Below, piece after piece: positions 23,888 to 35,925 of a DNA stretch of 64,000 nt (positions are counted from its first letter, which is position 1; each line of letters begins with the position of its first letter). The translations under genes and the position numbers were made by a program. Under the pieces are notes generated by a model. It had not been told where the DNA came from. It saw only the letters and a list, made by a program, of their open reading frames with translations, and did not search any database. This stretch comes from Leptasterias polaris (Eukaryota; Echinodermata; Asteroidea; Forcipulatida; Asteriidae): NCBI GenBank assembly GCA_037783415.1, contig JAZGTN010000068.1, forward strand, positions 2,604,001 to 2,668,000, written 5' to 3'.

Positions 23888-26800
23888 CGGTATATTCAAG
23901 ACGATGCAAACAAAAGCCAATAATCTATTGATATCATTAAACGCTTACATACAACTATATCAAACTATAAAAACAAAACGAATATATATTTATATACATC
24001 TTCAAATTTTAATGATGCCTAAAGCTAGAAGATCACAGCCACAAATTGGGCTCACTGTTTTCAAACCCATCATTTTGTAACTTGGTTTATTTCTTTAGAG
24101 GCGCGCGGGGAGAGACGTACTTCATAACAAACAATAAAATAAAAGATTGAAAAACAAACGTTCTTGATCTTTAGTTTTGACTTGCATGTGTGTGTGTTTG
24201 TGTTTTCAAGAGCAAGGACGAAAGTGACCTACTTTTTTCTAGCCTCTGTGTCTAGCCGTCCAATTATGCACAAGAACAACATCAAAGCGAGTTAAATCTA
24301 ATAAACTTGTCTTCTTTTGGTATCCAATAGTCCGGGTTAAGAGAACACTGAGCTAGAAGGGCATGGTAGATCAGGTACGGGATTGTGGTGACTTAGTTTG
24401 CGAGGGGCTATTGATAGTATTGGTCCTTCGAGGATAGCTAGGGAGTTATTGCACATCTCTCTGGAGATGTATAGAGGTATGTAAAGAAAAACTGCCCGTT
24501 TAAGATGTACATTTGGGAACTTGAAAGTCCAGAAGTCATGACACGATTTTGATGTTGAAATATTGGTCTGGCAAATAGTCAGAGTTTGGGGCCAGCACCT
24601 TCGGGAACGTTTTGCGATCATTTGGGGTTAACGTCTTCAAAACAAAGTGTCAAGCAACCGTGGAGTGGCATAGCTAGAATGATGTTTTCCACAGTTATGC
24701 ACTTTCTTTTTTAGAAAAGCACAACATTTTGGCACACAGGTAAATGAAAGCATTTTGAACAAATTTTGATATGCGGCATCGTTGACTTGAGTTTAAACTG
24801 TCTGTGAGGCATCGTATTTGATATTTTGAAATTACAACGTGTGCAAAAAATTTTATGGTTTATCATTATTGTAATCTTATAAGCTTGATTACGGGATATC
24901 ACATTCGTCCATAGTACTCTGCTGTACTTTAATTAATCAATGGTAATGAAACTTGCTATTGGTGAGACAATTAATATCACATTGAAATCATAGTGTTATA
25001 GACATAACCACCATAGCATCTCTAAACTGTTGTAATAGTTGGAATTTGAACATTATTTCTAAAGTCGACGGATACAGAAAATATAACGATGATAGAATGT
25101 GTTCGTCCTGAGACTGATTCAGAGTTTGTAAGGCGGTATTTTCATGGTGCTTCATAAAAATGGAAAACAAAAATCACTGAAAAACATGAAGTGACAATTT
25201 CTAGTACTGATTCCGAATAATAAACCTCTTCTATATTGAAAATCCGATTTTGTTATTCTTCTCCTTGAAAAGTACAATTTCTGTGTCTTGAATTTAAAAG
25301 AAAAGTGAACATTTTCCCCGCAGTGTAACGAAGGGCTTGTAGTGTCAGATTTAACACTATGGCCACGTTCCGTTCACCACAATGATGGAAGAGACCCTGA
25401 AGGCACGGATGCATTATCACATAATGACTGCTAGAACGTTTACCGTAGTATAAGCCCCAATCAGAAATTGACTTGACCTCAGTCGGGGTCAAACGAAAAA
25501 AGATCTGAGAAAAAAAAGCAAACAGTACAAGCATTGAGAATTGTATAGAAGGTTTAGAGTTCAGCCAAACTCACATGCCACATTCAGTATTTGTATAACT
25601 ATAACTTGCTGATATCCTGTGGAAGAATACAAGGTTTTAGACGAACGCCCCAAGCTTTGGAATCTTATGCCGTTGCATACAGTTGCAGTTGGTAAAACGG
25701 AAAATACTTTCGACACTGTTGACCTTATGCTAAAGATTTGGTAAGATTGGGGGAGCACTTCTCCAAACTCCTCGAATGTTCCTGATAATTAGATTGAACC
25801 TCTGTAACTTCTATAAGAGAAAACTGTGTGTTTTTTTAAATATAATTGTCACTGCTCGCCGAGGATATTTGTAAAAGACTTGATGTGATATTGATCTATT
25901 ATGACATTTTTCTGTCAACATTAAAAGGAAACTAGCAATAACAACATCAGAAAGTACTATACACGTACCTACATAGTACCTCTATACAACTCCATCATCA
26001 CAGAGCTATGTCTGTAAGGGTACAGACAACATTGTGAAATGTAAGTCACAGATTGCTTTGAAGAAAAAAAACCATTGTCTATTAGAACTAATTTACTTCT
26101 TAATACAGACCTCTATTCGAATTGTCCTTTTTCCCCACTACGGTAAAAACGGTTGCATTTGACAACTCCCTGTGAACATTGGCACCCCCGGAGTAAGGGA
26201 GCTTGCCACCAGACACACACAGGAAGAATTCCATGTTCCGTATCCCGTCTTTGGCGTGAGTTTTGATACAAGTCACGTGGACCATAGACGATTCCATAGA
26301 ACCATCCCAGTGTCAAACAATTATTGTTCATGCCACAGTATTGTAGTTTGAGGTGAGTATTATTTCAACGCACATGCAGCCGTTTCAATTTCAGATTGAA
26401 ATTGAAATCCATCTTTTTATTTGCTCCTAAAGATTTTTTTATAAAAGTTCTAAACACGCAAGACAGAAATAAATCATCCCCTGCTACGAAGCTGTGGGAA
26501 ACCATTCTAAATAAACGCTGAGCAAATTTGTCTTGAGTTTCAACTTGGCAAGCGTGTTCTTCAGCGGTTTTTACTTGTACGTTGATAATAAAAATGTGCT
26601 TCAAACTTTTTTTAGAGAAACCCCCCCCCCCCCCCCCCCCCCCCCACCATCCTATAATGTGTCAAAAGTTACCATTTGTTGTCTACGTTTCCACCAACTA
26701 TTTATACCCAAGGTTTAAACTCTGGAGTAAAATTGGTATTGAATCCCATCACAGAAACCGTGTAGGAATATCAGAGATGACCTTCATTGTCTAAAGTCGA

Positions 26801-27387
26801 GTTGTCCTCCGAAGGTGCATTACACAATACGAAACAGTTGCCTTGTCTGCACTGGGTGCAGTTAAACCATGAATAGTCGAACCCTCTGGTGCCTGCAAGT
26901 AACGCTCCAGAGTTTTCTTCATTTTTTAATTTTATCCCTCTCTTCAAAAGGCATTATTGTTGACATTTTTTACCACAAAAATACAACCAAGAACATCTCT
27001 ATAGCAACCGCGGGTCACTTAACTCGCCCACAAGCTGGCATTGTGATTCCTTCGTTCAGGCTCATTGTGAACGTGAACACGTCCCAAACCCATTCTTTGT
27101 GTACTTTGGGTTCAAGGCCCAGCCTTGTTCCCAGTTTCGAAATCAATAGTCAGAGATTTAGAGTTGTCGAGCTGGTATTAGTACTGTTGTCTGCGAACGC
27201 AGTCACATTGCCAGTTAAATATGCAAAATAACAATTTACACACATTAAAGGGACACACCGGCTTCGTTGGGCTATTTTGGCTACAAAATAGACTAAAACA
27301 TGACTCAAAAGGTCTTCCAGGAATGGAGAAGAACGTTTCCTAAAATAAACCATCAATTTTTGTCGTTTTTGAGCATTTTTCAAAAAA

Positions 27388-27448
27388 CGAAGGTCACATG
27401 GGTTATCCGAACCACTTTTTTGGTTCGGATAACCCTCGTGATCTTCGG
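27388..27448. repeat. Near-perfect hairpin
   Basis: GGGTTATCCGAACCA (27400-27414), six-base loop, and its exact inverse TGGTTCGGATAACCC (27421-27435). The stem extends imperfectly outward through CGAAGGTCACA / CGTGATCTTCG. It sits in the left part of the TTAA-flanked element at 27245. Confidence 0.85.
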
Positions 27449-27518
27449 AGTTAGTTTTACTTCCAGCCGTATAACAATTAATTGCTGCACCGAATTCAAC
27501 TTAGTTTTGTAACAAGAA

Positions 27519-28865
27519 TTCATGAATATTTGACACACAAAAATACGTATTCAAATTATGGATACAAGTTGTAAATAATACAAAAAAGTCGAACGTAAGA
27601 TTTTATTTCAGAGAGTCCGAGCAACGGAAGCGTGTCTTTACAATCACAGCGTGGGGACTACAGACCTACACCTAACACAGGGGCTTGCAAGCAGAGTATC
27701 TCGGCAGTGCTACAGCGCGATGGAAACCCACTAGCCAAGAGATAGCTGTACATGTACATGGAAGCTCATGAACGTGTGGGAGGGGTAGGGAGCCAGACCA
27801 CCAACTCGTTGTCGTTTTTGCGGGTTAGCTAGTCGGTACACCTCGCTGATCGAATCCGTTGTTTCAAAATCGCAACATTCCAATGCTCCTGTGTACGTTC
27901 CTTGATTTGTACCGAATTTCTTGGTAATTAAATAAGATTTATGTCAATACATAGGAATACCACTTTTATATTGACGGTACGATTAGTGTAAACAAAATTT
28001 GTGACAAACAATTTCCAAAAAACGAGCCCCCGAAAAAAGAAAAAAGAAAAAAGGAGCCCCTGAAGGAACAGGTGAAAAAGAAATTAAAAATTAAAAGGTG
28101 GAAGAAAAAAAACCTCACTCGAAATTTCTATTGCATTCTCGACACACAAAATTCCAGCAAAATCATTTCGTTTCCTCAAAATATTATTTAATTCGATGAA
28201 AATATAATTTGTCTCACAAAATATTATTTTTCATTTTGTGAACGCAGTGTGTTTTTCTAGGTAACGAAATAGATTATTTCTAGAAAATAGGTTCTCGTTC
28301 CCTTGGACACGCTTTCTTTCCCCCGAACTACAGTTAAGTTCCCCAGAAATACGCTTTCGTTCCCTGAAGATACGCATTCGTTTCCTCGAAATATTATTTT
28401 GTTCGCAAGAAATATACTTTCTTTCGCTCGAAGTATGCTTTCCTTCCCTAAAATACGCTTACTTTCCCTCGAAAGCAGATTTCATACCCTAAAAAAAAGC
28501 TTTCGATTCCTCGAAATACGAATTTGAATTTTTTGCCCGAATACTTTCATTCACCCGAAATATGCTTACGCTCCCCAAAAATGAGATTTTGTTCCCCAGA
28601 ATACCTCTTTCGTTCCCTCAAGATAGCTAATTTTGTTCCCTGAAGATAGCTTTCGTTCCCCTGAAGTCCAATCACACCAATTTGTTACATTCCTTTGTGA
28701 GGGGCGACTTTGAGAGGAGACGAGTTTGTATGTGAGGGGGGCGACTTTGATAGGGGGCGACTTTGATTGGGGGCGACTTTGTAGTTGGGGACTTTGTAAT
28801 TGGCGAGTTTGCTGGGGGGTGAGTTGACTGGTTTCCGTGTATGTTGTTTATACACACTTCCAGAT
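27519..28865 (+). repeat. 1.3-kb dispersed repeat, copy A
   Basis: Aligns by eye with 54369-55665 in the same orientation. Shared landmarks in order: ATACGTATTCAAATTATGG, GTAAGATTTTATTTCAGAGA, GAGTCCGAGCAACGGA, AGCTCATGAAC, GTGGGAGGG, AGCCAGACCACCAACT, a degenerate 20-bp array of the type CTTTCGTTCCCTCGAAATA, CCCCTGAAGTCCAATCACAC, several GGGGCGACTTTG units, and GAGTTGACTGGTTTCCGTGT. No open frame of interest and no clear terminal repeat. Confidence 0.7.
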
Positions 28866-29341
28866 GGATAACGTGGACTGGATCCTAATGCCTTGTCGTG
28901 GTAAAACACTTACATAAACAGAGCACCAGTCTACAAACATTGCACAGCATGTATCCCGTAAATTTGACACTTGCAACGGCTGGTAAAGCGTATACGGTGA
29001 CTTTTGACCGCTTTTGTTTTTTCGGTCATTTCTCGTTAATTACTTGATATTTTTGTATTAAAAAAAATTTAAAACCATCTAGAAATAATTGTCTTTCATT
29101 CTACATTACTAAATTACGTGAACTTGTAACCGGTGTGTCCCTTTAACGCACTTTAAGATTATTGCAGCTTTTCTAAAAAGTCTGAAATCATCGTTACAAA
29201 GATTGCATGATTTGAAGGGGTAACAAATTTGTTCATCAGCAAACAAACACTGGTTGTCATGCATCAGAACGGGCACAATTTAAATGTTCTTATCCCGGAA
29301 TAAGTCAAGTTTGTGTCTTTGGGAGACGTGAGTACAGAGCC

Positions 29342-29912
29342 CTGGAAGTGCCATTCGACTTGTTGTAATCCTGAGATAATTATCACAGTGTAATAATATA
29401 TGATGACACAAACAACGTAAGATGCCGACATCCTGAGATAATTTAACTCGGGCTGACGACATCTTGAAAGTATAGGGTGTTGTCTTTCAAAGAAAAACTT
29501 TCTCGGGATGTCGACATCCTGAAAGAAGATCGACATCCTGAAAGAAGAATGTCGTCTTCAAAATCTTGAAAGTATGATGTCGACACTGTCGTCTTCCCAG
29601 TATAGTTTACCTCGGGATGTCGACATCTTAAAAGAAGGATCTCGTCTTCCAACTTGACAAAACGCAAATAGGAAAATATTATGTCGTCTTTACTCTTCCA
29701 GATGATGCTCATGGAAGTAGGATGGCTTCTTCCTGAGCTAACTTTATCCCATTGACACTAGGCCTATGAGATAAATTATCCTGAGAAGATGCGTCCTACT
29801 TATAAGATGTTGACATCCTAAAACAAATTAACTTGTATAATTTTACGCTTATGACGTCATCATCCTGCGGCGAATTATCTCAGGATCCCAATAAGTTGGG
29901 TGGCACTTCTAG
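29342..29912. mobile_element. Miniature inverted-repeat element with about 39-bp termini
   Basis: The left end (CTGGAAGTGCCATTCGACTT, continuing to GATCCTGAGATAATT-like sequence) matches the reverse complement of the right end (CTAGAAGTGCCACCCAACTT) over about 39 bases with about 7 mismatches. The interior is built of degenerate iterations of GTCGACATCCTGAAAG and ATGTCGTCTT, in places in both orientations. No coding capacity is seen. A target duplication could not be fixed. Confidence 0.65.
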
Positions 29913-32199
29913 AGCACCGTAAGTGAGCACATTGTTCAAAACAGAGCCAAACACATTTCCAAAAGGAGATTTAACCGACTCATTTCTTAGGAAGTAATGG
30001 ATTAATACTGAGGTTCCAAAACCCAAACAAGAATCTTATTATATAGCCGCTCCAAATTATAATCAAGTAAAATACTAACAAAGCATAAGAGTTGATGTCA
30101 TGGTCACATCTGGCTATGCGTTAGACGACGATAACTTAATCATACTGTATAAAGTTGATTGAATAAACAGCATAAAGTATACCAATAATTATGATAAATA
30201 ACCTTATTACTCCATGGCTTTAGCTGAGTTGTAATGATTAGTAAATCGGCTGGGAAACACTCAAATCATCCTTGCTTGTTATTAATGGTGTTATATTTCT
30301 GGTGAACAAGCAGCCATTTTGTTTTTCTATAAGTTGATCAGTATAACCAAAGCGAGGGTTGAAGTTAAAATAATCTGATCCCGTGAAATGAAAAGAATAG
30401 AGTTGCCATTGTTGACACAAGGAGCCTGGCAATGATATCATATTCTTGTACTTTCCCTTCTTATAAGAAAGTTCAATACGAATCTTGAACAAAATACTTC
30501 CCCAAAGGTTTTCCTTCTCCTTTTAAAATAGCTTTCAGGCAAATGTGTTTTGGGGTTGGTTCATCAATGACATGCAGTTTGCAAAATCGCGTGTGTACTA
30601 AAACCTATAAGGGTATGCTAAATTGTTATTACCATTGTGTATTTTTTAAAGAGTAAATTAAGTGTAGGCTCTTAATTTTGGTTTTAACTAAAAATCTGTA
30701 CTTATGGCTCCGATATTGAGTACACACTGAATCACTGTCAATGATTTGTCAGGGGTTATGATATTTCATATTTCGATATTTGACGAACAAAATAAGAACC
30801 GAGTATTGGGGATAATTTTCTAGCACACAGATGTATTTCAGGCGGAAATCCACCCCCCCCCCCCCACACACAACTTAGAACATTGAGAGTTATCGTCTAG
30901 TCGGATTGCAGATTAAACTTATTATACGGTCACTCTGTACAATATTGTTACAACAATTCGGTTGTACTTATTATGGTGGCAGTGACGGAACATTGCATCG
31001 TGAATATACACGGTTTTGATATGCAATTTCCCATCACAGGATCACCCGGTAGTATTTAGTCCTGCATAGCAGGCATCTACATTGATGCTTGATGTATTGA
31101 TATAGCCAACAGATGTGCTTGGCATGCAGACTGTAAAAACAGCACACGCCATCCCATCATAGGACATATATATTATATTTCATAACTGCCGATCAAAACA
31201 TACTACACTGGTCATTTAGTAATGGCGAAGTTTTTTTTTTCGTTCAGGTGTTGACTTAAAAATATTGTGCAAACGTTTGTGATTTTTTTTTCTTTTCTGA
31301 ATCTGATTTTTAGAAACATCATCGTGGTGTCCCTTGTCAATTTCCCTGAATTATAAATAATGATTTTGTCGGACAAAAAAAAGTTCTCAGTAATTTTCCT
31401 TCCCGCCACGGAATGATATCATTGATTTGAATGGTTGACACAATAAAACGGTAGCTCAATAGTAAAGATATACGGAGTGACTTTGAAATAAAGGATACAC
31501 TAGACTAATTAGCCAATTTTGTATGTGTTCAGGAAATTAGTAAAAATTACCCAAACTTGTTGTTGTTACAAATAGTCTTGTTAAATTAATTTGCATAGAT
31601 GTAAATGAGTGTTGATGTCAGAAACGACCCAGTAGTCACTCATGTCATAGAGCCTCAAGTTAATCCTTCCATGCTGTGTACATTAAGTCTACACCTTTTT
31701 GTCCACATAATATCGTTTGCATTTTTAAACAAGTGGACAAGACCTATTTGTATGCCTCCGTAAAGAGCTTTATGTAACATTGTTTCCCATTAAATCCAAG
31801 GTAAATACATTTCTATTGAATGCAACAGTACACTTATTTTACAGTCAAAAGGCACCCACAGCGGTTAAGTGCAACAAACTTTAGAGTCGATTGTAACAGC
31901 CAGATTGAATCACTCTTCTGAGTCTGAGTCTATTACAAACTTCTCCTATATGTCTACCATTTGTATACGCTTCATTGCACCTTGCTACGGATTTATTATT
32001 ACAAACGCACTCATTACAATACATATTGTCACAATGTGTACATGTTGATACAAATGCTTTATTTATCCCCCACTACAATGCGTCTTTCATTCACCCTGCT
32101 GCGTAGGCGTAACAATAGCTTTATGGCTTTGAAAACCAACACTTAACGAACTACAATTTAATTTTTCCGCAATTATCGACCGCAATTACAAGAACTATT
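29913..32199. other. Intergenic, no gene seen
   Basis: AT-rich sequence with a 13-base C tract (30853-30865) next to a short CA run. No motif-bearing frame. Confidence 0.6.
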
Positions 32200-34091
32200 C
32201 AGGGGCGGATACAGGGGGGGGGCGTGGGGGCGCACGCCCCCCCCTTTTTGCTTGAGAAAAAAAAAAAAAAAAAAGAGACACCATCAAGGAGAAAAGTGAG
32301 GGAGAGACAACATTAACGACATAGGCCCTACCTAGTATTTTCTTTTTCAAAAAAACTACTAATAATCCGTACCTCGTACACTTTGTTTCATTTGTGAACC
32401 ACTATTAATTCACTGACAGACATTGTCTCACGTGAATCTGTGTGTACTGTGTGGACAGCGTGTTTTTTTCACACACTGAACATGCCTGGCCGCGGGGATC
32501 CGGGTGTCTGAAGATCATTCACCCGCAGCGTGAGTCGACCGTGTGTGTACATTGTGCAAAGAAGTTTCTGGCTGGAATGTGTGCACTCGCGCGCGCTAAA
32601 TACAATGTGACTTTTACAACACGAACTTCGGAAACTAGTGAAGACATAACCCCATGAATAGGGCCAATCCACTTCGTATCCTTGGCTCTAGCACCATTAG
32701 ATCCTAATTTTGTGCCCGATTTATTTTTTAATCCGGGTTATGAAACTTTACCGATCGAATGCTGCTGTACTTGTTTTTAAAAAACATCACAGATCTTTTG
32801 GGAAAATTGTTTGCCTTTTGAGTCGCGAGTGTGATTTTTTTTTCACATATTATTAACTTGCGTGAAAACCATTGTCAGGTTCCCTCAACAATCCACAACA
32901 GTTAGACGATCAATTGCTGATTGGGGACCAGTCTGAATTACTCAGCGCGGCGAGCGCAATCAATGTTTTGCGAAATACGTGTAATGCGGTGCGCATCTCA
33001 CGCCCGTCTGCGCAAATGCTCAGCGCGTTATGTGAATCAGTCTGGTCCCCATTAGATAGTTTAAATGTTGTAATATTGTTCAGGGAATCCAACTAGTATG
33101 GTTCTCGCGCAAGTTGTTAATACAGTGATCAAAAAATTCACTCTCGCGACTCGAACGGCAATCAATTTTCCCCCCAAATCCGTGATGTTAAAAAAAAAAA
33201 AAGTTTAGCATTAGGGCTTTCTGCAAGTAGGCCTACAGTAGCATTCGATCGGTAAGTTTCATAACCCGGATTAAAAATTACATCGGGCACAAAAAATAGA
33301 ATTGCAATAGTGCTAGGCCCAATTGGCAAGGATACGAACGAAGTGGATTGGCCCTACAGTGGGGCTAGTGAAGAGCATCGCTTAATCATGGTGTCTCACT
33401 CTGTTTAGAAAATCACATATTTTTTTCGTATTCAAGAAAGAGGGTAAATATCCGTTGTGTTTCTTTCAAACTAGTAATTATCAATAATTGTGCAGATAGT
33501 ACAACGATGCAAGACTGGGGGAGGGGGCTAGGCCTCTAGTAGTAGGCCTACCCTCACCTTGACGTACATTAATGTTACTGTTGCTCGATCGCGCTGTCAC
33601 TGAAGACAAACACAATTTGTTCTAATCAGTAGTAACATATTTTGTGTCACATTCTAATCCTCAAGTATGTGAAAACTAAATGACAAAGAGACCCTATTTG
33701 GTTATTTATTTTAAAAATTGCACTATCGTTTGTCTCGCCCAACAGTTTTTTTCCCCTGAATAAGTATTATTTTGTAGCCTGCATTTTGATTTTATAACTC
33801 AGGATGGCTGATTCAAATCAATGACTCCCAACTCGAAAATAATGTTTTAATAATGATCTTGCCAAAACAAAATTGGTTAAAGTGGTCAGATATTGCATGA
33901 GATCGCACCACAGAGCATCTAGAATCTAACTGTTTCGGAGCATTTAAGCGGGCCCCGGAAGCGGCCCATGCCGTTAGGGCTTCGCGTTATGCGCTCGTAG
34001 GCGCCACAAATTGCATTCACCATTTGCTGCTTGGTAAATTTTCACGCCCCCCCCCCCCCCCCCCGTTTGGAAAATCCTGGATCCGCCCCTG
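32200..34091. mobile_element. hAT-like non-autonomous DNA transposon with 5-bp target duplication
   Basis: The left end CAGGGGCGGATACAGG (32200) matches the reverse complement of the right end, CAGGGGCGGATCCAGG (ends 34091), in 15 of 16 bases. Both ends run into long G or C tracts (32213-32221; 34047-34064). CTATT directly precedes the left end and directly follows the right end, a plausible 5-bp target duplication. CAGGGG termini are usual for hAT superfamily elements, some families of which duplicate 5 bp. No transposase frame is present in the 1.9 kb. The middle contains a long palindrome (32660-33356). Confidence 0.65.
32660..33356. repeat. Long imperfect palindrome (about 700 bp) inside the hAT-like element
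   Basis: The first half, starting GGGCCAATCCACTTCGTATC at 32661, is repeated as reverse complement ending at 33355. The arms can be followed by eye almost to the centre near 33006: AATCCGGGTTATGAAACTT, ACCGATCGAATGCT, GAGTCGCGAG and GGGGACCAG all appear in both arms in inverted order. Overlapping open frames on both strands (32872-33096 and 32910-33092) are a by-product of the palindrome, not genes. It may be a separate foldback element nested in the hAT-like element, or an internal inverted duplication. Confidence 0.75.
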
Positions 34092-34256
34092 CTATTAGCC
34101 AGTTCAAATACTTGTATAACATAGACAGTGTGTCCGCAGAGAACGCAGATCCTTGTGCCCAGATAAGGGAACGTAGCGCTTGTGTGTGTCTTCTATCAAA
34201 ATAGTTATTTGATAAAATAGAATTAGCTGTTGCAAACTGCTTACCAACCAAAAGGA

Positions 34257-34497
34257 CCTGTGGTATAAATGCAAAAAATAAGTTAGTGGCCTGACGTTTC
34301 GACCCTAGCAGAGTCTTTCTCGAAGGCTAAATGACAACACACAACACACATACAAGCAGACAAGAGTTGCAAGAGTAGTCAAGTGGAAATACATGAATAG
34401 AGAGAGTGGAGGGAGAAAAGCAGAAAGCATTCAGGGAAGGCAGGGGGTAAGCAGGGATTATGAAGACAAAGTGGGGGGGGGGGGGGGGGGTTATGAA
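34257..34497 (-). mobile_element. Terminal part of the Penelope-like remnant with a hammerhead-like motif
   Basis: Read on the minus strand, this pyrimidine-rich stretch lies downstream of the endonuclease fragment once the LINE is removed. At 34301-34315 a five-base-pair stem (GACTC / GGGTC with loop TGCTA) is followed directly by GAAACGTC. That is the stem II, GAA core, two-base-pair stem III and GUC cleavage-site arrangement of the minimal hammerhead ribozymes known from terminal repeats of Penelope-like elements. The upstream core box, expected as CUGANGA, reads only as a degraded CTTCGAGAAA, so the ribozyme is probably inactive here. The association with the endonuclease fragment is the best support. 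Confidence 0.45.
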
Positions 34498-35606
34498 GGG
34501 AACCTGAAGAAAGTTTCTGCTGTAGACATTGATATTGGAGGTCACTGCATTACATCCTCTAAACAGTTGAAAAATCTTGGGGTCATCTTCGATTGTAAGT
34601 TAAACATGCAAAGTCATATTCGTGAGGTATCTCGCAATGCATATTACCATCTGCATAATATCAGTAAGATCAAAAAATACTTAAATTATTCTGTCACTGA
34701 GCAGGTTATCACAATGCTAGTCATGTCTAAGATTGATTATTGCAATGCCTTGTTTGCAGGTTTACCCCAATCCACACTGGCACCATTACAACGAGTACAA
34801 AATTGTGCTGCCAGGATTCTCACAGGAACCAGAAAATTTGAGCATATAACCCCTGTACTTATGAAGCTCCATTGGCTTCCGGTGAATTATAGAATCATGT
34901 ATAAAATTTGTCTGTTAGTTCATAAATGTTTAAATGGTCTAGCCCCTGTTTATCTCAGTGAATTACTGCATACTACTGGTTCCAGTTCACGTAGAAACAC
35001 ACGGTTGTCATGTGATAAAACCAGACTACAGCACTGTACCACCAGATTATGCACATTTGGGGATAGAGCTTTTTCTGCCATTGCCCCTAAATTATGGAAC
35101 CAGCTGAACTTGTGCCTAAGGGAAACAGAGAGTATTGATGTTTTTAAATCCGGGCTGAAAACTTATTTCTTCCGAAAGGCATTTTTATGATTGTATAGAC
35201 CCATGTTTTTGTTATTCTTGTGGTTTTTATTATCCCTAAAGGTCTCTTTTTAGCACTTATTTTCCATTCTTTAATTTTTTTTTCTGGAGTTAAGTTTTGG
35301 TGTAGGCCCCTATGTCTCTTTTTTACAAAATTTATTGTGGTCACAGCTGGTCTGTTTTTACATTTACTTACCTTTGCATTTTAAAATATTGCATATTTCT
35401 ATAATTGCTTGTAATTTTTTGCTTGTAATTTTTGCTGATTTTAAACTTATTTTTATACCTTCTTGTTAATTCTGTTAATGACTTTGTGTTTATCTATAGG
35501 GTTTTTGTTTTTAAATGTTACTCTGTAAGCGCCATGGAGCATTGTTTTCGATGGATTTGGCGCTATATAAATTTTTACTATTATTATTATTATTTACTAT
35601 TATTAA
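34498..35606 (+). mobile_element. 5'-truncated non-LTR retrotransposon (LINE), C-terminal part of reverse transcriptase ORF
   Basis: About 230 codons ending at a stop at 35188-35190 match the C-terminal region of LINE ORF2 proteins: the palm-to-thumb stretch LKNLGVIFDCKLNM, then SKIDYCNALFAGLP, LQRVQNCAARILTG, LKLHWLPV-like LMKLHWLPVNYRIMYKICLL, and the terminal FGDRAFSAIAPKLWNQL ... FKSGLKTYFF. The open frame itself starts in unrelated sequence upstream (34393), so the first 35 codons are not LINE. The 3' UTR ends with GCGCTATATAAAT followed by an ATT microsatellite, a 3' tail shared by several CR1/L2-like LINE clades. The catalytic FADD region is absent, so the copy is dead on arrival through 5' truncation. 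It is inserted in the opposite direction into a Penelope-like remnant. Confidence 0.85.
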
Positions 35607-35751
35607 GGGGATAGCTTGACCACAAGAAGTTGGGAACACAAAGGACAAAATGGAAGGTTAGGAGAGAGGTAAATAATGTTAATACAATGTAGGGCAGACT
35701 AATAAAGTGGATATCTGTGTGGGAAAAGGAGAAGGCAAAGACAAAAGGTTA

Positions 35752-35925
35752 TTAGTTATTTCCTTCTTGGATATTCAAACCATGGGGCTGAGTGGTCTTA
35801 ATGCGCCTTATCCAAAGTTTTTGCCTACTCAGACGGACAGTCTCTCTGCAGTTACCTAGTGCCTCAATGCCCTGTAAATTCATGTCAGAAATGGAGTGGT
35901 TATTTGTCAGATTTCTTATCTGGGG
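35752..35925 (-). pseudogene. Remnant of a Penelope-like retroelement: C-terminus of the endonuclease ORF
   Basis: The minus strand reads NLTNNHSISDMNLQGIEALG, then NCRETVRLSRQKLWIRRIKT, then TQPHGLNIQEGNN and a stop (35752-35754). The pattern of an invariant Arg, a WI(R)xLKT-like core and a final P-x-GLN is what I know from the C-termini of GIY-YIG-containing Penelope-like elements. Just upstream in the same frame are two stops (35926-35931 region), and no intact GIY-YIG core is seen, so this is a decayed fragment. Its downstream flank continues at 35751-35607, is broken by the LINE, and resumes at 34497-34257. Confidence 0.6.

Larger units (their letters stand above)
21234..27244. other. 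Intergenic, no gene seen apart from listed repeats
   Basis: Besides the foldback repeat at 22181 and the TTAA-flanked element at 23488, there is a 25-base C tract (26621-26645). Overlapping short frames around 22346-22767 and 26100-26331 lie on opposite strands or shifted frames and lack motifs. Confidence 0.6.
27245..29146. mobile_element. TTAA-flanked element (or pair of ends) enclosing a 1.3-kb dispersed repeat
   Basis: TTAA (27245-27248) followed by AGGGACACACCGG, and the exact inverted match CCGGTGTGTCCCT followed by TTAA (29143-29146). Thirteen identical terminal bases plus a TTAA duplication are what piggyBac- or Kolobok-type non-autonomous elements show. The inside contains a perfect hairpin (27400-27435) and copy A of the dispersed repeat that recurs at 54369. 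The left and right interior sequences do not resemble each other beyond the termini, so the two ends may belong to one 1.9-kb element or to two different copies. Confidence 0.5.

Noticed and set aside
32872..33096. Overlapping 60-74 codon frames on both strands
   Set aside because: Explained by the palindrome; the two strands are near copies of each other.
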